Shown here: positions 53,706 to 63,561 of the stretch, piece by piece
How the letters are laid out: every line of letters begins with the position of its first letter
Numbering within the stretch: position 1 is the first letter of the stretch
Assembly: GCF_028471945.1 (NCBI RefSeq)
Contig: NZ_CP110128.1
Location: 2,158,501 to 2,222,500, forward strand
Length of the DNA stretch: 64,000 nucleotides
DNA from: Pseudomonas sp. WJP1
Lineage (GTDB): Bacteria; Pseudomonadota; Gammaproteobacteria; Pseudomonadales; Pseudomonadaceae
Direction: 5' to 3'
The notes under the pieces: model-generated
The model's input: only the letters and a program-made list of their open reading frames with translations
Databases searched by the model: none
Told to the model about the DNA's origin: nothing
Translations under genes and position numbers: made by a program

Positions 53706-56131
53706 CTCAGCAAGAACTCATCCGCGACGCCGACCAGCTCGATCGCCAGGACTTTTCCCGGGGCCTGGTGGGCAAGGTCTCGTACTGGATCTTCCACCAG
53801 CGCAAGCCGCTGCTGGCCCTGTTCATTCTGCTGACCCTCGGCCTTGGTTACAGCGCCTCCAACCTCAAGGTGGAAGCCGGATTCTTCAAGATGATCCCGC
53901 TGCACCATGAGTACATGGGCACCTTCCTCAAGTATCAAAAAGACTTCGGCGGGGCCAACAAGATCCTGATCGCAGTGAAGAACAACAAGGGTGAAATCTT
54001 CTCACCGGGGTCCATGTCGGTGTTGCGCAAGGTCTCGGACGAGGTGTTCTTCCTCAACGGTGTGGAGCGCAGTTCGGTGACGTCGCTGTTCACCTCCAAC
54101 GTGCGCTACACGGAAGTGGTGGAGGAGGGCTTCACCGGCGGCAACCTGGTGGCGTCCGACTATGCCGGGCGGCCCGAACAGTTGGCCCAGGTGCGCGAGC
54201 GCACGCTCAAGTCGGACTGGATCGGGCGCATCGTGTCCAATGACCTGTCCTCGGCCATGGTGGTCGCCACGTTGCAAGAAAAAGACCCCGTCACCGGTGA
54301 GCGGCTGGACCTGCAAAACGTCGCGGCGCAGCTGGAAAAAATCCGCCAGGACAACCAGGGCGGCGACGTCAGCATCCACATCATCGGCTTTGCCAAATCC
54401 ATTGGCGATATCGCTGAAGGCGCTTCGGGCGTGCTGCTGTTTTTCGTGGTTGCCTTTGTGATTACGGCCGCACTGCTTTACTGGTACTGCGGTTCGCTGA
54501 TGCTGACCGGTTGGGCGCTGATTTGTGCCGTGGTGCCGGTGGTGTGGCTGCTGGGCATCTTGCCGCTGATCGGCCTGGGGCTGGACCCGATGTCGATTCT
54601 GGTGCCGTTCCTGATCTTCTCCATCGGCGTGTCCCATGCGGTGCAGATGACCAACGCCTGGAAGCTGGAAACCCTCGCCGGGGCCGACGGCGTCACCGCC
54701 TCGCGCAACTGCTTTCAGAAGCTGTTCATCCCCGGCGCCGTGGCGCTGTTGGCCAACGCCCTGGGCTTCATGGTGATTGCGCTGGTGGACATCGAGATGG
54801 TCCGCGAGCTGGCGATCACGGCCACGCTCGGTGTCTCGGTAATGATCATCACCAACAAGATGCTGTTGCCGATCCTGCTGTCCTTCATGCGCCTGTCAGC
54901 AGCGGACGCGCACAAACTGCGCGGCAAGGAAACCCTGGGCAGCGGCTTGTGGGAGCGCCTGGGCCGGCTGGCGACGCGTCGCGGCAGTCTGGTCGCCTTG
55001 TCGGTGGGCGCGCTGTTGATGGTGGGTGGTCTGTACATCGCCCGGGACCTGCACGTCGGCGACCTCGGGGCCGGCGTGCCGGAACTTCGGGAAAATTCGC
55101 GCTACAACCAGGACGTGGCGATGATCACCCGCCACTTCGCAACCGGTGTCGATCTGCTGCAGGTCATCGCCAAGGCCAAGGGTGATGAAACCCCCTGCGT
55201 GAAGCGCGAGGTGCTGGCGCCCCTGGAAGAGTTCGAACTCTACCTGCGCCAGGACGACGGCGTCGCTTCGGTGCGCAGCCTGACGGCGTTCGTCAATAAC
55301 ATCACCCAGGCCTATGCCGAAACTGATCTGAAGTGGCATGTGCTGCCGGAACTGGTTCCACAGATCGCCCAGGGCATCGGCTTTGCCACCCGCAGCGGCA
55401 CCGAGTACATGAACAGCGCCTGCAACGCCATTCCGGTATCGATCTACACCAAGGATCACCAGGCCGGCACCATCAGTGAGCTGATGACCCGGATCAAGGC
55501 CTTCAAGGCCGCCTACGACAGCGACGACATCACCTTTGAACTGGCCTCGGGCAACGTCGGCGTGATGGCGGCGACCAACGAAGTGGTGCATGCCGCCGAC
55601 AAGGTCGTCAACAGCGCACTGTTTGCCTCGGTGGCGTTGTTGTGCCTGTGGATGTTCCGTTCCTGGCGCGTGACCCTGTGCATCATCCTGCCGCTGGCGC
55701 TGGTCACCGTGTTGTGCAATGCGCTGATGGCGACCCTGGGCATCGGTCTCAAGGTGAACACCTTGCCCGTGGTGGCGCTGGGTGTCGGCGTCGGCGTCGA
55801 CTATGGGATCTACCTGTTCGAGCGGATCAAGCACGAGATGCATGAGCGCAACCTGAGCCTGGAGGATGCCTTCGTCGAGGCCCTCAAGCAGCGCGGCACC
55901 GCGTCGGTCTTCACGGCGGTGACCATGACCTTGTCGGTGGCCACCTGGGCTTTCTCGACGCTGAAGTTCCAGGCGGACATGGGCATCCTGCTGGCGTTCA
56001 TGTTCCTGGTGAACATGTTCGGGGCGATCCTGTTGTTGCCGGCGCTGGCGGCGTGGTTGTTGCAGCCAAGGCACAAGGCAGGCGGTTTGACGGAAGCGAA
56101 CCCTGTGCCTAGGGTTCTTGCAGACATTTAG
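53702..56131 (+). CDS. MMPL/RND-superfamily transporter
   Basis: 809 residues with twelve membrane helices in two halves, each after a large periplasmic loop: helix 1 about residues 35-53 (ALFILLTLGLGYSAS), then FLIFSIGVSHAVQMTNAW in the first half and GVGVGVDYGIYLFERIKHEM in the second, the paired sequences of MMPL/HpnN-type proteins. It has no adaptor or TolC partner here; instead it is coupled to a propeller, DUF1329 and DUF1302. Likely moves a lipid-like compound across or out of the inner membrane. Direction unknown. Confidence 0.9.
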   Translation: MTQQELIRDADQLDRQDFSRGLVGKVSYWIFHQRKPLLALFILLTLGLGYSASNLKVEAGFFKMIPLHHEYMGTFLKYQKDFGGANKILIAVKNNKGEIFSPGSMSVLRKVSDEVFFLNGVERSSVTSLFTSNVRYTEVVEEGFTGGNLVASDYAGRPEQLAQVRERTLKSDWIGRIVSNDLSSAMVVATLQEKDPVTGERLDLQNVAAQLEKIRQDNQGGDVSIHIIGFAKSIGDIAEGASGVLLFFVVAFVITAALLYWYCGSLMLTGWALICAVVPVVWLLGILPLIGLGLDPMSILVPFLIFSIGVSHAVQMTNAWKLETLAGADGVTASRNCFQKLFIPGAVALLANALGFMVIALVDIEMVRELAITATLGVSVMIITNKMLLPILLSFMRLSAADAHKLRGKETLGSGLWERLGRLATRRGSLVALSVGALLMVGGLYIARDLHVGDLGAGVPELRENSRYNQDVAMITRHFATGVDLLQVIAKAKGDETPCVKREVLAPLEEFELYLRQDDGVASVRSLTAFVNNITQAYAETDLKWHVLPELVPQIAQGIGFATRSGTEYMNSACNAIPVSIYTKDHQAGTISELMTRIKAFKAAYDSDDITFELASGNVGVMAATNEVVHAADKVVNSALFASVALLCLWMFRSWRVTLCIILPLALVTVLCNALMATLGIGLKVNTLPVVALGVGVGVDYGIYLFERIKHEMHERNLSLEDAFVEALKQRGTASVFTAVTMTLSVATWAFSTLKFQADMGILLAFMFLVNMFGAILLLPALAAWLLQPRHKAGGLTEANPVPRVLADI

Positions 56132-56183
56132 CATCAGGCGGGTGCTTCAGGCCGTCGCACCCCCTCGTGAAAGGACACTCGCC

Positions 56184-57596
56184 ATGAATGCCTCACGCAA
56201 ACTCGTATTTTGTATCCTCCCGCTGTGTGTCGCACTCGGCACCGCAATGCACGCCCAGGCCAGCACGCCGGATTTACTGCTGACCACACCCGCAACACCC
56301 GATGTGGTTGAGAAGGGTATGCACACCGATGGCTACAGCCTCGCGATCTCGGCTTACAACTGGGGCTATCCCTTGGTTCGCATGGAGCGGGTGGCGCGTG
56401 AGTACACCAAGGTTCCATCACCCAAGCCCGATACCAGCTATCGCGCAGGGCTGAACCGGATCGGCTGGGCGACTTCGTTGGCATCGCCGTCCGCCAAGGA
56501 CATGCCCACCGCCAACAATGACACTTACTACATGAGTGCGGTGCTGGATCTCACCGAGCCCTACGTGTTGACCGTGCCCGATACCCACGACCGTTATTAC
56601 GTGGTCGATGTATTCAACATGTGGCAGGAACTTGAGCACTACGTCGGCCGACGCACGACCGGCACCCAGGCCGGGAAGTTCGTGCTGGTGCCGCCGGGCT
56701 GGAAGGGTGAACTGCCCAAGGACGCCAAGCGCCTTGACGTCTCGACCCAAAAAATCTGGCTGTGGGGGCGAATTCACGTCAAGCAGGGCGAAGATGTCGC
56801 GCCGATCCTGGCACTGCAAAAGCAGTTCAGCGTCGAGCCATTGAGTGGCAAGGCGCATACCGATCAGACGCTGGCCGCGTTGCCGCAGACAGGTGATGAT
56901 CCGTTGGGTTTCTTCACGGAGCTGGCCGCGGCGCTCAAGGACAATCCGGTCAAACCGGCTGACGCCGCACTGTTTGCCCAGTTCGCCCGAATCGGCCTGA
57001 CGGACAAGGGCTTTTCACCCGACAAGCTGAACCCGGCCACACGCAAGGGCCTGGAAGACGGTTTGAAAGATGCGCCGTACGTGGCGATTGCGTCGCTGGC
57101 CAGCACATCGTCGATTCGCAACGGCTGGAACTGGGTGACCGGCCTCGACAGCTTCGGCTACAACTACCCGCTGCGCGCCATGGTGGCCGGGCCGTATCTC
57201 GGCGGCCAGGGTGAACATGAGGCGATGTACCCGATCCGCTTCACCGACAGCAAGAACCAAGCGCTGACGGGTGCCAATCATTACGAGGTCAAACTGGCTT
57301 CAGCGCCGCCGGTGAATGCCTTCTGGTCGCTGACCATGTACGACGCCAGCGACAAGATGCTGGTCGACAACGAGATCGGTCGCTACAAGGTCGGCACCGA
57401 TACGCCAGGATTGAAAGTCGCCGCTGACGGTTCGATCACCATTCCCATTTCCCATGAAAAACCGCATGGCGAGAATGCCGCCAACTGGTTGCCGGCACCT
57501 GAAGGCGGGTTCTACGTGCTGTTGCGCCTGTACCAGCCTTCGGAGGACGTGCTGTCGGGCAAGTGGCAGTTACCGCAACTGAACAAGGTCAATTGA
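56184..57596 (+). CDS. DUF1254/DUF1214 exported protein A
   Basis: 470 residues from ATG 56184. Signal peptide FCILPLCVALGTAMHAQA. N-terminal DUF1254 (AYNWGYPLVRMERVAREYT; NNDTYYMSAVLDLTEPYVLTVPDTHDRYYVVDVFNMWQ) and C-terminal DUF1214 (NAFWSLTMYDASDKMLVDNEIGRY). Periplasmic, biochemical function unknown. 53 nt after the transporter gene and 18 nt before its paralogue. Confidence 0.88.
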   Translation: MNASRKLVFCILPLCVALGTAMHAQASTPDLLLTTPATPDVVEKGMHTDGYSLAISAYNWGYPLVRMERVAREYTKVPSPKPDTSYRAGLNRIGWATSLASPSAKDMPTANNDTYYMSAVLDLTEPYVLTVPDTHDRYYVVDVFNMWQELEHYVGRRTTGTQAGKFVLVPPGWKGELPKDAKRLDVSTQKIWLWGRIHVKQGEDVAPILALQKQFSVEPLSGKAHTDQTLAALPQTGDDPLGFFTELAAALKDNPVKPADAALFAQFARIGLTDKGFSPDKLNPATRKGLEDGLKDAPYVAIASLASTSSIRNGWNWVTGLDSFGYNYPLRAMVAGPYLGGQGEHEAMYPIRFTDSKNQALTGANHYEVKLASAPPVNAFWSLTMYDASDKMLVDNEIGRYKVGTDTPGLKVAADGSITIPISHEKPHGENAANWLPAPEGGFYVLLRLYQPSEDVLSGKWQLPQLNKVN

Positions 57597-57613
57597 ACGC
57601 CAGGGGATAGGGC

Positions 57614-59065
57614 ATGAAGACGTGTACTGCGTTCGTCGCGGGCGTAAGCCTGCTGACGGTCATGGCGGGTGCAATGGCCGAAACATTGCCGCAGGGTGGG
57701 CAACCGCCTGCGGACGCCAAGGCATCGGTATCCGACTTCGACTATCAGATCAAATACCAGCGTGCTTTCGAGGCGGTGTTATGGGGAATTCCCGCCAGCG
57801 CCATCTACAGCTTTCGGCGCGCCGCTGTCGATGAGCTTGGGCTCAAGGACAATGACATCATTGCCTATTCGTCCACGGCCACGCCCAAACTCGAAGCGAT
57901 CACCGCCAACAGCACTACCCCCTATATCTCGGCCTTCACCGATTTACGCAAAGGCCCCGTGGTGCTGGAAGTGCCGGTTGCCGGGGCAGAGGGCAGTGTC
58001 TACGGCCAGGTCGTCGATGCCTGGCAACTGACCATTGCCGATGTCGGCCCCTCGGGCGTGGACAAGGGCAAAGGCGGCAAGCTGCTCTTCACGCCACCGG
58101 GTTATCAAGGTGAAATTCCCGAGGGCTACATTCACATCGCTTCGCCCAACTATCGGATTGCCCTGGCCTTTCGTTCTGTTCCCGCCCCGGGCAAGAGCGT
58201 GGCAGATGCCTATCAGTACGCCCAGAAGCTTCGCATGTATTACCTGTCCGAGACTGCAAGCCCGCCGAAGCAACGTTTTTTCGACCCGCTCAACCAGCGT
58301 TATCCGACCCTGCCGCTCTATGACGAGCGTTTTTTTGATGACCTGCATGCCATCGTCAGCGTTGAACCGGTCAAACCGCAGGACAAGGTCATGATGGGCA
58401 TGCTGGCGTCGCTTGGCATCGAGCAAGGCAAACCCTTCACGCCTGACGCAACCACCAAACGAGCCATGCGCCAGGCCGCCATCGATGCCTGGTACTACCT
58501 GCAACAGTGGTTCGACAACCTCCCCAAGGACAGGCTGTATTGGCCGGATCGGCACTACGCGTCATTGCTGATGACCGATGCCAACAAGACGTTCTCGTTC
58601 GTCGATGACAAACGCGTCGACTTGATCAACCGCGCCGCCGAGTATTTCTGGTGCACCTACATGCCCAAGACCCTGAGCGATACGCCTGCAACGCAGTACA
58701 TGATGGCCATGGCCGACAAGGATGGAAAACTGCTGGAGGCGGGCAAGCTGTACAAACTGGATATTCCGGCTCAGATGCCGGTCAAGCAGTTTTGGGCATT
58801 GACAGTGTATGACCGAGCCACGATGTCGTTCATCTACAGCGATAGCAATCGCACCACCTTGTCCTCCTACGACCTGGACAAGATGAAAAAGAACGCCGAT
58901 GGCGGAGTGTCGATCTACGTGGGGCCCAAGGCTCCGGCAGGGCTGGAATCAAACTGGATTCCAACGGCTGGGAAACGCCCTTTGCCGGCCATGCGGTTCT
59001 ATGGGCCGACCGAAGAAATGAACGACAAGACCTTCAAGTTGGCGGATTTTGAATCGGTCAACTAA
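57614..59065 (+). CDS. DUF1254/DUF1214 exported protein B
   Basis: 483 residues; signal peptide AGVSLLTVMAGAMA. Paralogous to the preceding gene but divergent: AFEAVLWGIPASAIYSFRRAAVDELG replaces the first signature, then NSTTPYISAFTDLRKGPVVLEVP, and the C-terminal FWALTVYDRATMSFIYSDSNRTTLSSYD. Last gene of the operon. Two non-identical copies suggest a heteromer or two related ligands. Followed by a strong hairpin. Confidence 0.88.
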   Translation: MKTCTAFVAGVSLLTVMAGAMAETLPQGGQPPADAKASVSDFDYQIKYQRAFEAVLWGIPASAIYSFRRAAVDELGLKDNDIIAYSSTATPKLEAITANSTTPYISAFTDLRKGPVVLEVPVAGAEGSVYGQVVDAWQLTIADVGPSGVDKGKGGKLLFTPPGYQGEIPEGYIHIASPNYRIALAFRSVPAPGKSVADAYQYAQKLRMYYLSETASPPKQRFFDPLNQRYPTLPLYDERFFDDLHAIVSVEPVKPQDKVMMGMLASLGIEQGKPFTPDATTKRAMRQAAIDAWYYLQQWFDNLPKDRLYWPDRHYASLLMTDANKTFSFVDDKRVDLINRAAEYFWCTYMPKTLSDTPATQYMMAMADKDGKLLEAGKLYKLDIPAQMPVKQFWALTVYDRATMSFIYSDSNRTTLSSYDLDKMKKNADGGVSIYVGPKAPAGLESNWIPTAGKRPLPAMRFYGPTEEMNDKTFKLADFESVN

Positions 59066-59122
59066 GTGTGGCGGGTAGGGGCCAGATACCGAGGGTATGT
59101 CCGGTTCTGGCTGTGGATTCAA

Positions 59123-59150
59123 GCCCCACCTTCGGTGACGAAGGTGGGGC
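59123..59150. terminator. Bidirectional hairpin between convergent operons
   Basis: 12-bp perfect stem GCCCCACCTTCG/CGAAGGTGGGGC with a GTGA loop, 57 nt after the DUF1254 gene and 6 nt from the end of the opposing gene. Terminates either side; no long T tract. Confidence 0.6.
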
Positions 59151-59156
59151 GAGTCG

Positions 59157-61457
59157 CTACTGGACCACCAACGGTGCCGTGCGCACGGTTCCAAGCGATG
59201 ATCGGATCGTGACCGTTGGGTTGGCGCTCGGCACTACGGTCGTGGTGGTCGCCGACAGTCGCCAGCGGCCGGTGACCGGCACTGCAGTGCTGCCCAACGT
59301 AACCAGGCCACTGGCAGTGGAGACCTGAACGGTGATGGTGTTTCCGACCACGGCCGAGGTTGTCCCGGACAGGTCCCAGGTGAAGCGGTCGTTAGCGCGC
59401 GCCCTGGCCACGGCGGAGGTCAGCACCAAGTTCTCCTGCGTTACCGAGGGTGTGACCTGCACGGTGACTGTAGCCGGTGCCGAGAGTGCCCCGAGCGAAT
59501 CCCGGACCTGGTAGGTGAAGGTGGTGGAAAAGGCACTCGTGATGTTCTGCGGTGCGGTGTAGGTCACCACCGTGCCGTCGGTACTGACACTGCCCTGGCC
59601 AGCCGCCGGCTGGGTGAGGATGATGACGCTCAAGGGGGCGTTGCCTTCGGGGTCGGCGTCGTTGAGCAATACGTTGAGCGTCAGCGTTCCACCTTGGGTG
59701 GCTGCGGTGTCGTTATTGGCGACAGGTGCCTGGTTCGGGCTCACGTTGACCGTGACCGTTGCTGGCTCCGATGCGAGGCCTTTGTTGTCGAGGGCGATGT
59801 AGCTGAAGGTCGCCTGCAGCGGGACATTGGTCGCCGGTGGCGTGTAGGTCAGGCTGGTGGTGCCATTGAGCGTCACCGTACCCTGGCCTGCCGCCGGCGG
59901 TACGAAGCTGCCGATGGTCAGCGGAGTGTTGTTGTCGGGATCGCTGTCATTGGCCAGCACGTTGATGGTGATCGGTACGCCCGAACTGGTGCTGATGTTA
60001 TCCGCCACGGCCAGGGGTTTTTCGTTGTCGGAAGGGACATCGACGATGCCGGTAACGGTCACCGGTTCACTGTCCGCTCCGCCAGCAGCCGATTTCACTG
60101 TAACGCTTTCCGGTGGCTGGGTCAGATCATTGACCACCAGCGTTCCATCTACTGGCAGAGGACCGTATCCCTGGGCGACGAGGCCGGGATTGAGGACCTT
60201 GTCGCTGGAACTCGCGGTGATGGTCAGGCGGTGATTGGCCGGGTCGTATCGAGCCGTACTGACCTTCACCACATCGACTGGCGTGCGTGATACCGAGGTG
60301 GGTTTGTTCGCTCCACCCAATTCGCTTGCTGTCAGCACCACCACTGATGGCGGGGCGGCGGGTGTCGTAAAGTGGGTGTAGAAATAGCCGTTGTTATCCG
60401 TCAACAAATTCGCGCCAGGCAGGCACGGTCCCGGTGGCGTACCGGTGAGGATGAGAGTGGTGCGGTAACACACTGTCGATGCAGCCGGCGCCACTGCCTG
60501 GGTACTGTTGTTGGTACGGAACGAGTCGGCAAATATTTCGACCTGCGAACCGTTGCTGTCACGCTGGTAGGTGACGCGCTCCACCTCCACCGGCGTCTGG
60601 GTACGGTCGTCGTAGATCTTGCCTGAGATCGAGAGCAGATTGGTGCGCAGTGTGCCCGCAGGACCTGAGATCTCCACATAGTTCTGCGGGTTGCCCTGTT
60701 CATCAAGGATCGGGCTGCCGCGCACCTGGTCAGGGATGTTTGGGTCGCCGACGAATTTTTCCTGCAGGCCGGTTTCCGGGTTGGTTTCGGTGAAGTAGCG
60801 GGCGATCTCTGTGCCGGCTTCATTGGTCAGGCTATTGGGGGCGGTCGCGCTGTACAGGAACGGCCCGAGTGCTCCTTGCAAGGCGCCCGAGTAATTGAGC
60901 GTGGCGATGCCGATATCACTGGTGTCGTTGATCGCCCGCCGCCCGGTCGTGGAGACGACGTACACCTTGGTCCCGTACGGATGGCGCACGGTGTACATAC
61001 CCGCGGTGGGAACGGCGGCGCGGATACGGATGCGGGCGAAGTTGTGCTGTTCCCCATCGACGATCTCGCCTTCGCCGGCCACCGCTTCCAGTGCGGCGAC
61101 GTACTGCTCGATGCCGTAGGTTCTGTCGCCGACGCTGGCGTCAGCGGTGAACCAGAAGCTTTCGCCTGGCCAGTTATTGGGGAAGATGATGGGCTCGGCG
61201 GGATTGAAGCCGCCTTCGGCGGGAATGGTACACATGTAGCCGGGAGCGTCAGGGGTGCCCGGTGCGCGGGAGCTGACTGTCTTGGACAGGCAGAGCTCCA
61301 GCTTCACGCTGTTGAAGTCCTGATACCACATCGGGAACCGGCCGGTGGCGAGGGTGTAGGGTCCTGGATCGAAACTCTGCAGGGCAGCGCTGGCACCGCC
61401 TGCCATGGCGATGGACAGGCTCAGTGTGTTGAATATGAAACGTGGCCACTTGTTCAT
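59157..61457 (-). CDS. Secreted protein with novel N-terminal domain and tandem Ig/cadherin-like repeats
   Basis: 766 residues from ATG 61457, which has a perfect AGGAGGT ribosome-binding sequence. Signal peptide LSLSIAMAGGASA. Residues about 30-450 form an unrecognised domain shared with the next gene (LCLSKTVSSR, FARIRIRAAVPTAGMYTVRHPYGTKVYV, ETNPETGLQEKFVGDPN). Then two Big/cadherin-like modules (VADNIS..INVLANDSDPDNNTPL; VANNDT..LNVLLNDADPEGNAPL) and a final Ig-like module. Likely cell-surface or secreted, perhaps adhesive or matrix-associated. No retention or secretion signal of a known type is seen. Confidence 0.78.
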   Translation of the reverse strand: MNKWPRFIFNTLSLSIAMAGGASAALQSFDPGPYTLATGRFPMWYQDFNSVKLELCLSKTVSSRAPGTPDAPGYMCTIPAEGGFNPAEPIIFPNNWPGESFWFTADASVGDRTYGIEQYVAALEAVAGEGEIVDGEQHNFARIRIRAAVPTAGMYTVRHPYGTKVYVVSTTGRRAINDTSDIGIATLNYSGALQGALGPFLYSATAPNSLTNEAGTEIARYFTETNPETGLQEKFVGDPNIPDQVRGSPILDEQGNPQNYVEISGPAGTLRTNLLSISGKIYDDRTQTPVEVERVTYQRDSNGSQVEIFADSFRTNNSTQAVAPAASTVCYRTTLILTGTPPGPCLPGANLLTDNNGYFYTHFTTPAAPPSVVVLTASELGGANKPTSVSRTPVDVVKVSTARYDPANHRLTITASSSDKVLNPGLVAQGYGPLPVDGTLVVNDLTQPPESVTVKSAAGGADSEPVTVTGIVDVPSDNEKPLAVADNISTSSGVPITINVLANDSDPDNNTPLTIGSFVPPAAGQGTVTLNGTTSLTYTPPATNVPLQATFSYIALDNKGLASEPATVTVNVSPNQAPVANNDTAATQGGTLTLNVLLNDADPEGNAPLSVIILTQPAAGQGSVSTDGTVVTYTAPQNITSAFSTTFTYQVRDSLGALSAPATVTVQVTPSVTQENLVLTSAVARARANDRFTWDLSGTTSAVVGNTITVQVSTASGLVTLGSTAVPVTGRWRLSATTTTVVPSANPTVTIRSSLGTVRTAPLVVQ

Positions 61458-61492
61458 GTTACCTCCTGGCTCTTGATCCGAATTCGGATGGG

Positions 61493-62884
61493 TCACTGGA
61501 CGATGACCACTTCTTCTGTATCGCTGCCGCCGTTCGCCGAAGTCACCCGAATGGTCGCCGGAGGGACTGTGCCGGCGTTAGGCGACAGCGACTTGTCGGC
61601 GCCGCCGGAAAGTTCACCGATCAGCGCACCGCTCTTGCCGGCGTAGGCGGTCAGGTTTGGCGGCGTGATGCGGTCGCTGGTCGAGGCCTCGATGGTCAGT
61701 CGACCGGTACTGCGGCTGTATTCGGCGCGGCTGATGGTGACCAGATCGGTCAGTTGCACGGGGACGGTGGTTGGCGCCAGGAGGGTAGGGACCGCCAGGT
61801 GGTTGTCGGCGGTCACTTGCAGAGTCGCCGGTACCGACGGATTGATTGTCGACTGGCCATACCAGCTGCCGGTCGAATTGGCTTCCGTCATGCTCACGGT
61901 AGCGCCTGTGCTGTCCAGGAAGTTGACCGTACCGGGAGGCGGAGGAGCCATGGTGAAGACATCCTGATGCGCGACCACACCACCGGAGGAGTTGCCCCGT
62001 GAGTAGCTGGCACGCTTGACCAAGGCTGGGGCAGGCAGATCCACGGCGCTGAGTTTGCCGGAAACGGAGAATGTGTCGCTGCGAGTATCGATGCCGTTGG
62101 GACCCTGGATACGCAGGTAGTTGGTATTGAAGGGGCTGCCAGTCACTTGCTCCTGCAGATTCGGGTCGCCGATGAATTTCTCCTGCTGGCCGGTTTCCGG
62201 GTTGGTCTCGGTGTAGGGGCCATTGAGACTGCGCAGGAAGGGGCCGATGTCACCCTTCAGCGCGCCGGTATAGTCCCCGGATGGACCGATGCCGATATCG
62301 CGGGTCATGTTGATTGCCCGGGTGCCGCCGGTGTCGGCGAACTCTTCGGGCGTTACGTTGAACACTTCGACGCCGTAGGGGTGGGTCACCGTGTACACGC
62401 CGGCTACGGGAACATCCACGCGAATGCGGATACGGGCGAAGCTCAGTTGGTGACCGTCCGCGATCTCGCCGTTGAACGCCGCTTCGATGGCCGCAACGTA
62501 GGTCAGGTCGATGCCACTGGCAGCGTCGGTTATGGCGCCGTCCGCGGCGTACCAGAAGGTTTCATCGGGATAGTTGGTCGGAAAGACGACGGGTTGGGTG
62601 TCATCAAACTCCCCGGGTGCCGGGTTGAGGACGCACATGTACGCAGGCGCCCCGGGTGTGGGTGCTGTGCGAGAGCTGACTGCCTTGCTCAGGCACAGGT
62701 CCAGGATCCGGCCATGGGTGTCCTGATACCAGGCGGCGTAGCCGGTCTTGTTCCCACTATCGAGGGGGTAGGGGCGCTCTCCAGGGACACCCGGGTCTAC
62801 AGCGTAGAGTGCTGCCTGCGCCGTGCCGCCACAGAGTGACGCAAGCAGGATCGAACTTGTCAGTAGGGCCAATCTGTTGTGCAT
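61493..62884 (-). CDS. Secreted protein of unknown function, paralogue of the downstream gene
   Basis: 463 residues; signal peptide LLTSSILLASLCGGTAQA. It matches the N-terminal 450 residues of the neighbouring protein: AAWYQDTHGRILDLCLSKAVSSR, FARIRIRVDVPVAGVYTVTHPYGVEVF, ETNPETGQQEKFIGDPNLQEQVTGSPF and the closing SANGGSDTEEVVIVQ; it lacks the cadherin-like tail. 35 nt before that gene, so a tandem duplication in one operon. Conserved Cys pairs may form disulfides. No known family recognised. Confidence 0.75.
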   Translation of the reverse strand: MHNRLALLTSSILLASLCGGTAQAALYAVDPGVPGERPYPLDSGNKTGYAAWYQDTHGRILDLCLSKAVSSRTAPTPGAPAYMCVLNPAPGEFDDTQPVVFPTNYPDETFWYAADGAITDAASGIDLTYVAAIEAAFNGEIADGHQLSFARIRIRVDVPVAGVYTVTHPYGVEVFNVTPEEFADTGGTRAINMTRDIGIGPSGDYTGALKGDIGPFLRSLNGPYTETNPETGQQEKFIGDPNLQEQVTGSPFNTNYLRIQGPNGIDTRSDTFSVSGKLSAVDLPAPALVKRASYSRGNSSGGVVAHQDVFTMAPPPPGTVNFLDSTGATVSMTEANSTGSWYGQSTINPSVPATLQVTADNHLAVPTLLAPTTVPVQLTDLVTISRAEYSRSTGRLTIEASTSDRITPPNLTAYAGKSGALIGELSGGADKSLSPNAGTVPPATIRVTSANGGSDTEEVVIVQ

Positions 62885-63560
62885 GATTCAGTCCTCTCGA
62901 AATGACACTGGCTGGGGGGCAGCCCGGTCGAAGGGTTCTGAATCGGCGTCAGCAATGATCGTGCCTGTTTAATTATCAAAAACGCGCATGAGCAATGTCT
63001 TCAGCGAAATACTCAAGTCGAAGTTGGTGGGTTTGGCGTCCGCTTTGGTAGTGAGTGCTGCCGTATTAAATCGGTGCGCGTTACTCAGTAAATATTGAGG
63101 ATCGATAGCATTTCATGCTGCAACTTTGTACCTGGATTCTCCGATTTTACTGAGCGAAAAAGCGGGCTCGGTAGTTGCTGTGGTGAAAGTGTGTCAAAGT
63201 ATGTCAGGTGCTCGTGGATTCAGCTGGGTTCAGTTTCAAGGGAAGTTAACCCTCGTCGAAACGTAGGCTGGTGGGGAAATGCACCCACTGGTGGGGAACT
63301 TTGTTCGAGGTGGAAGTTCTGCCGTTACAGCTTGTGCGCTGTTTCATAATTGATACTGCTACTTGCTGCAGGCAATAAAATCCCGAGTTTTTGTTGTTGG
63401 GGAAGTATCCGTGACAGTTATTCGCGCGCGCGAGATATGTGGTTTTTTCATACATAATTTGAAATAAGTTAGGGGTGGGTGGTGGAACTAAGTGGGGAAA
63501 AATATTTCCCCGGTTGTGGGTTGTAAATTTCCAACTAATTGAATTAAAACTTGATTTGTT
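62885..63560. other. AT-rich intergenic region, no gene seen
   Basis: About 675 bp, clearly lower in GC than its surroundings. It holds direct repeats CTGGTGGGGAA at 63268-63278 and 63288-63298 (20 bp apart), a related TTGGGGAAG near 63396, and the dyad at 63494-63511. The small frame at 63095-63349 has no ribosome-binding support. It is probably the control region for the two divergent units. Confidence 0.6.
63494..63511. promoter_or_regulatory. GGGGAAA dyad, candidate enhancer site
   Basis: GGGGAAAAATATTTCCCC: 7-bp arms GGGGAAA/TTTCCCC around AATA. Centred about 67 bp upstream of the sigma-54 element; half-sites GTGGGGAA occur twice near 63.27-63.30 kb. Position and symmetry fit a sigma-54 activator such as an NtrC-type response regulator. 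Confidence 0.5.
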
Positions 63561-63561
63561 T

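Noticed and set aside
63095..63349. 84-codon frame in the AT-rich gap
   Set aside because: TTG start without ribosome-binding sequence, and it spans direct repeats that look regulatory.
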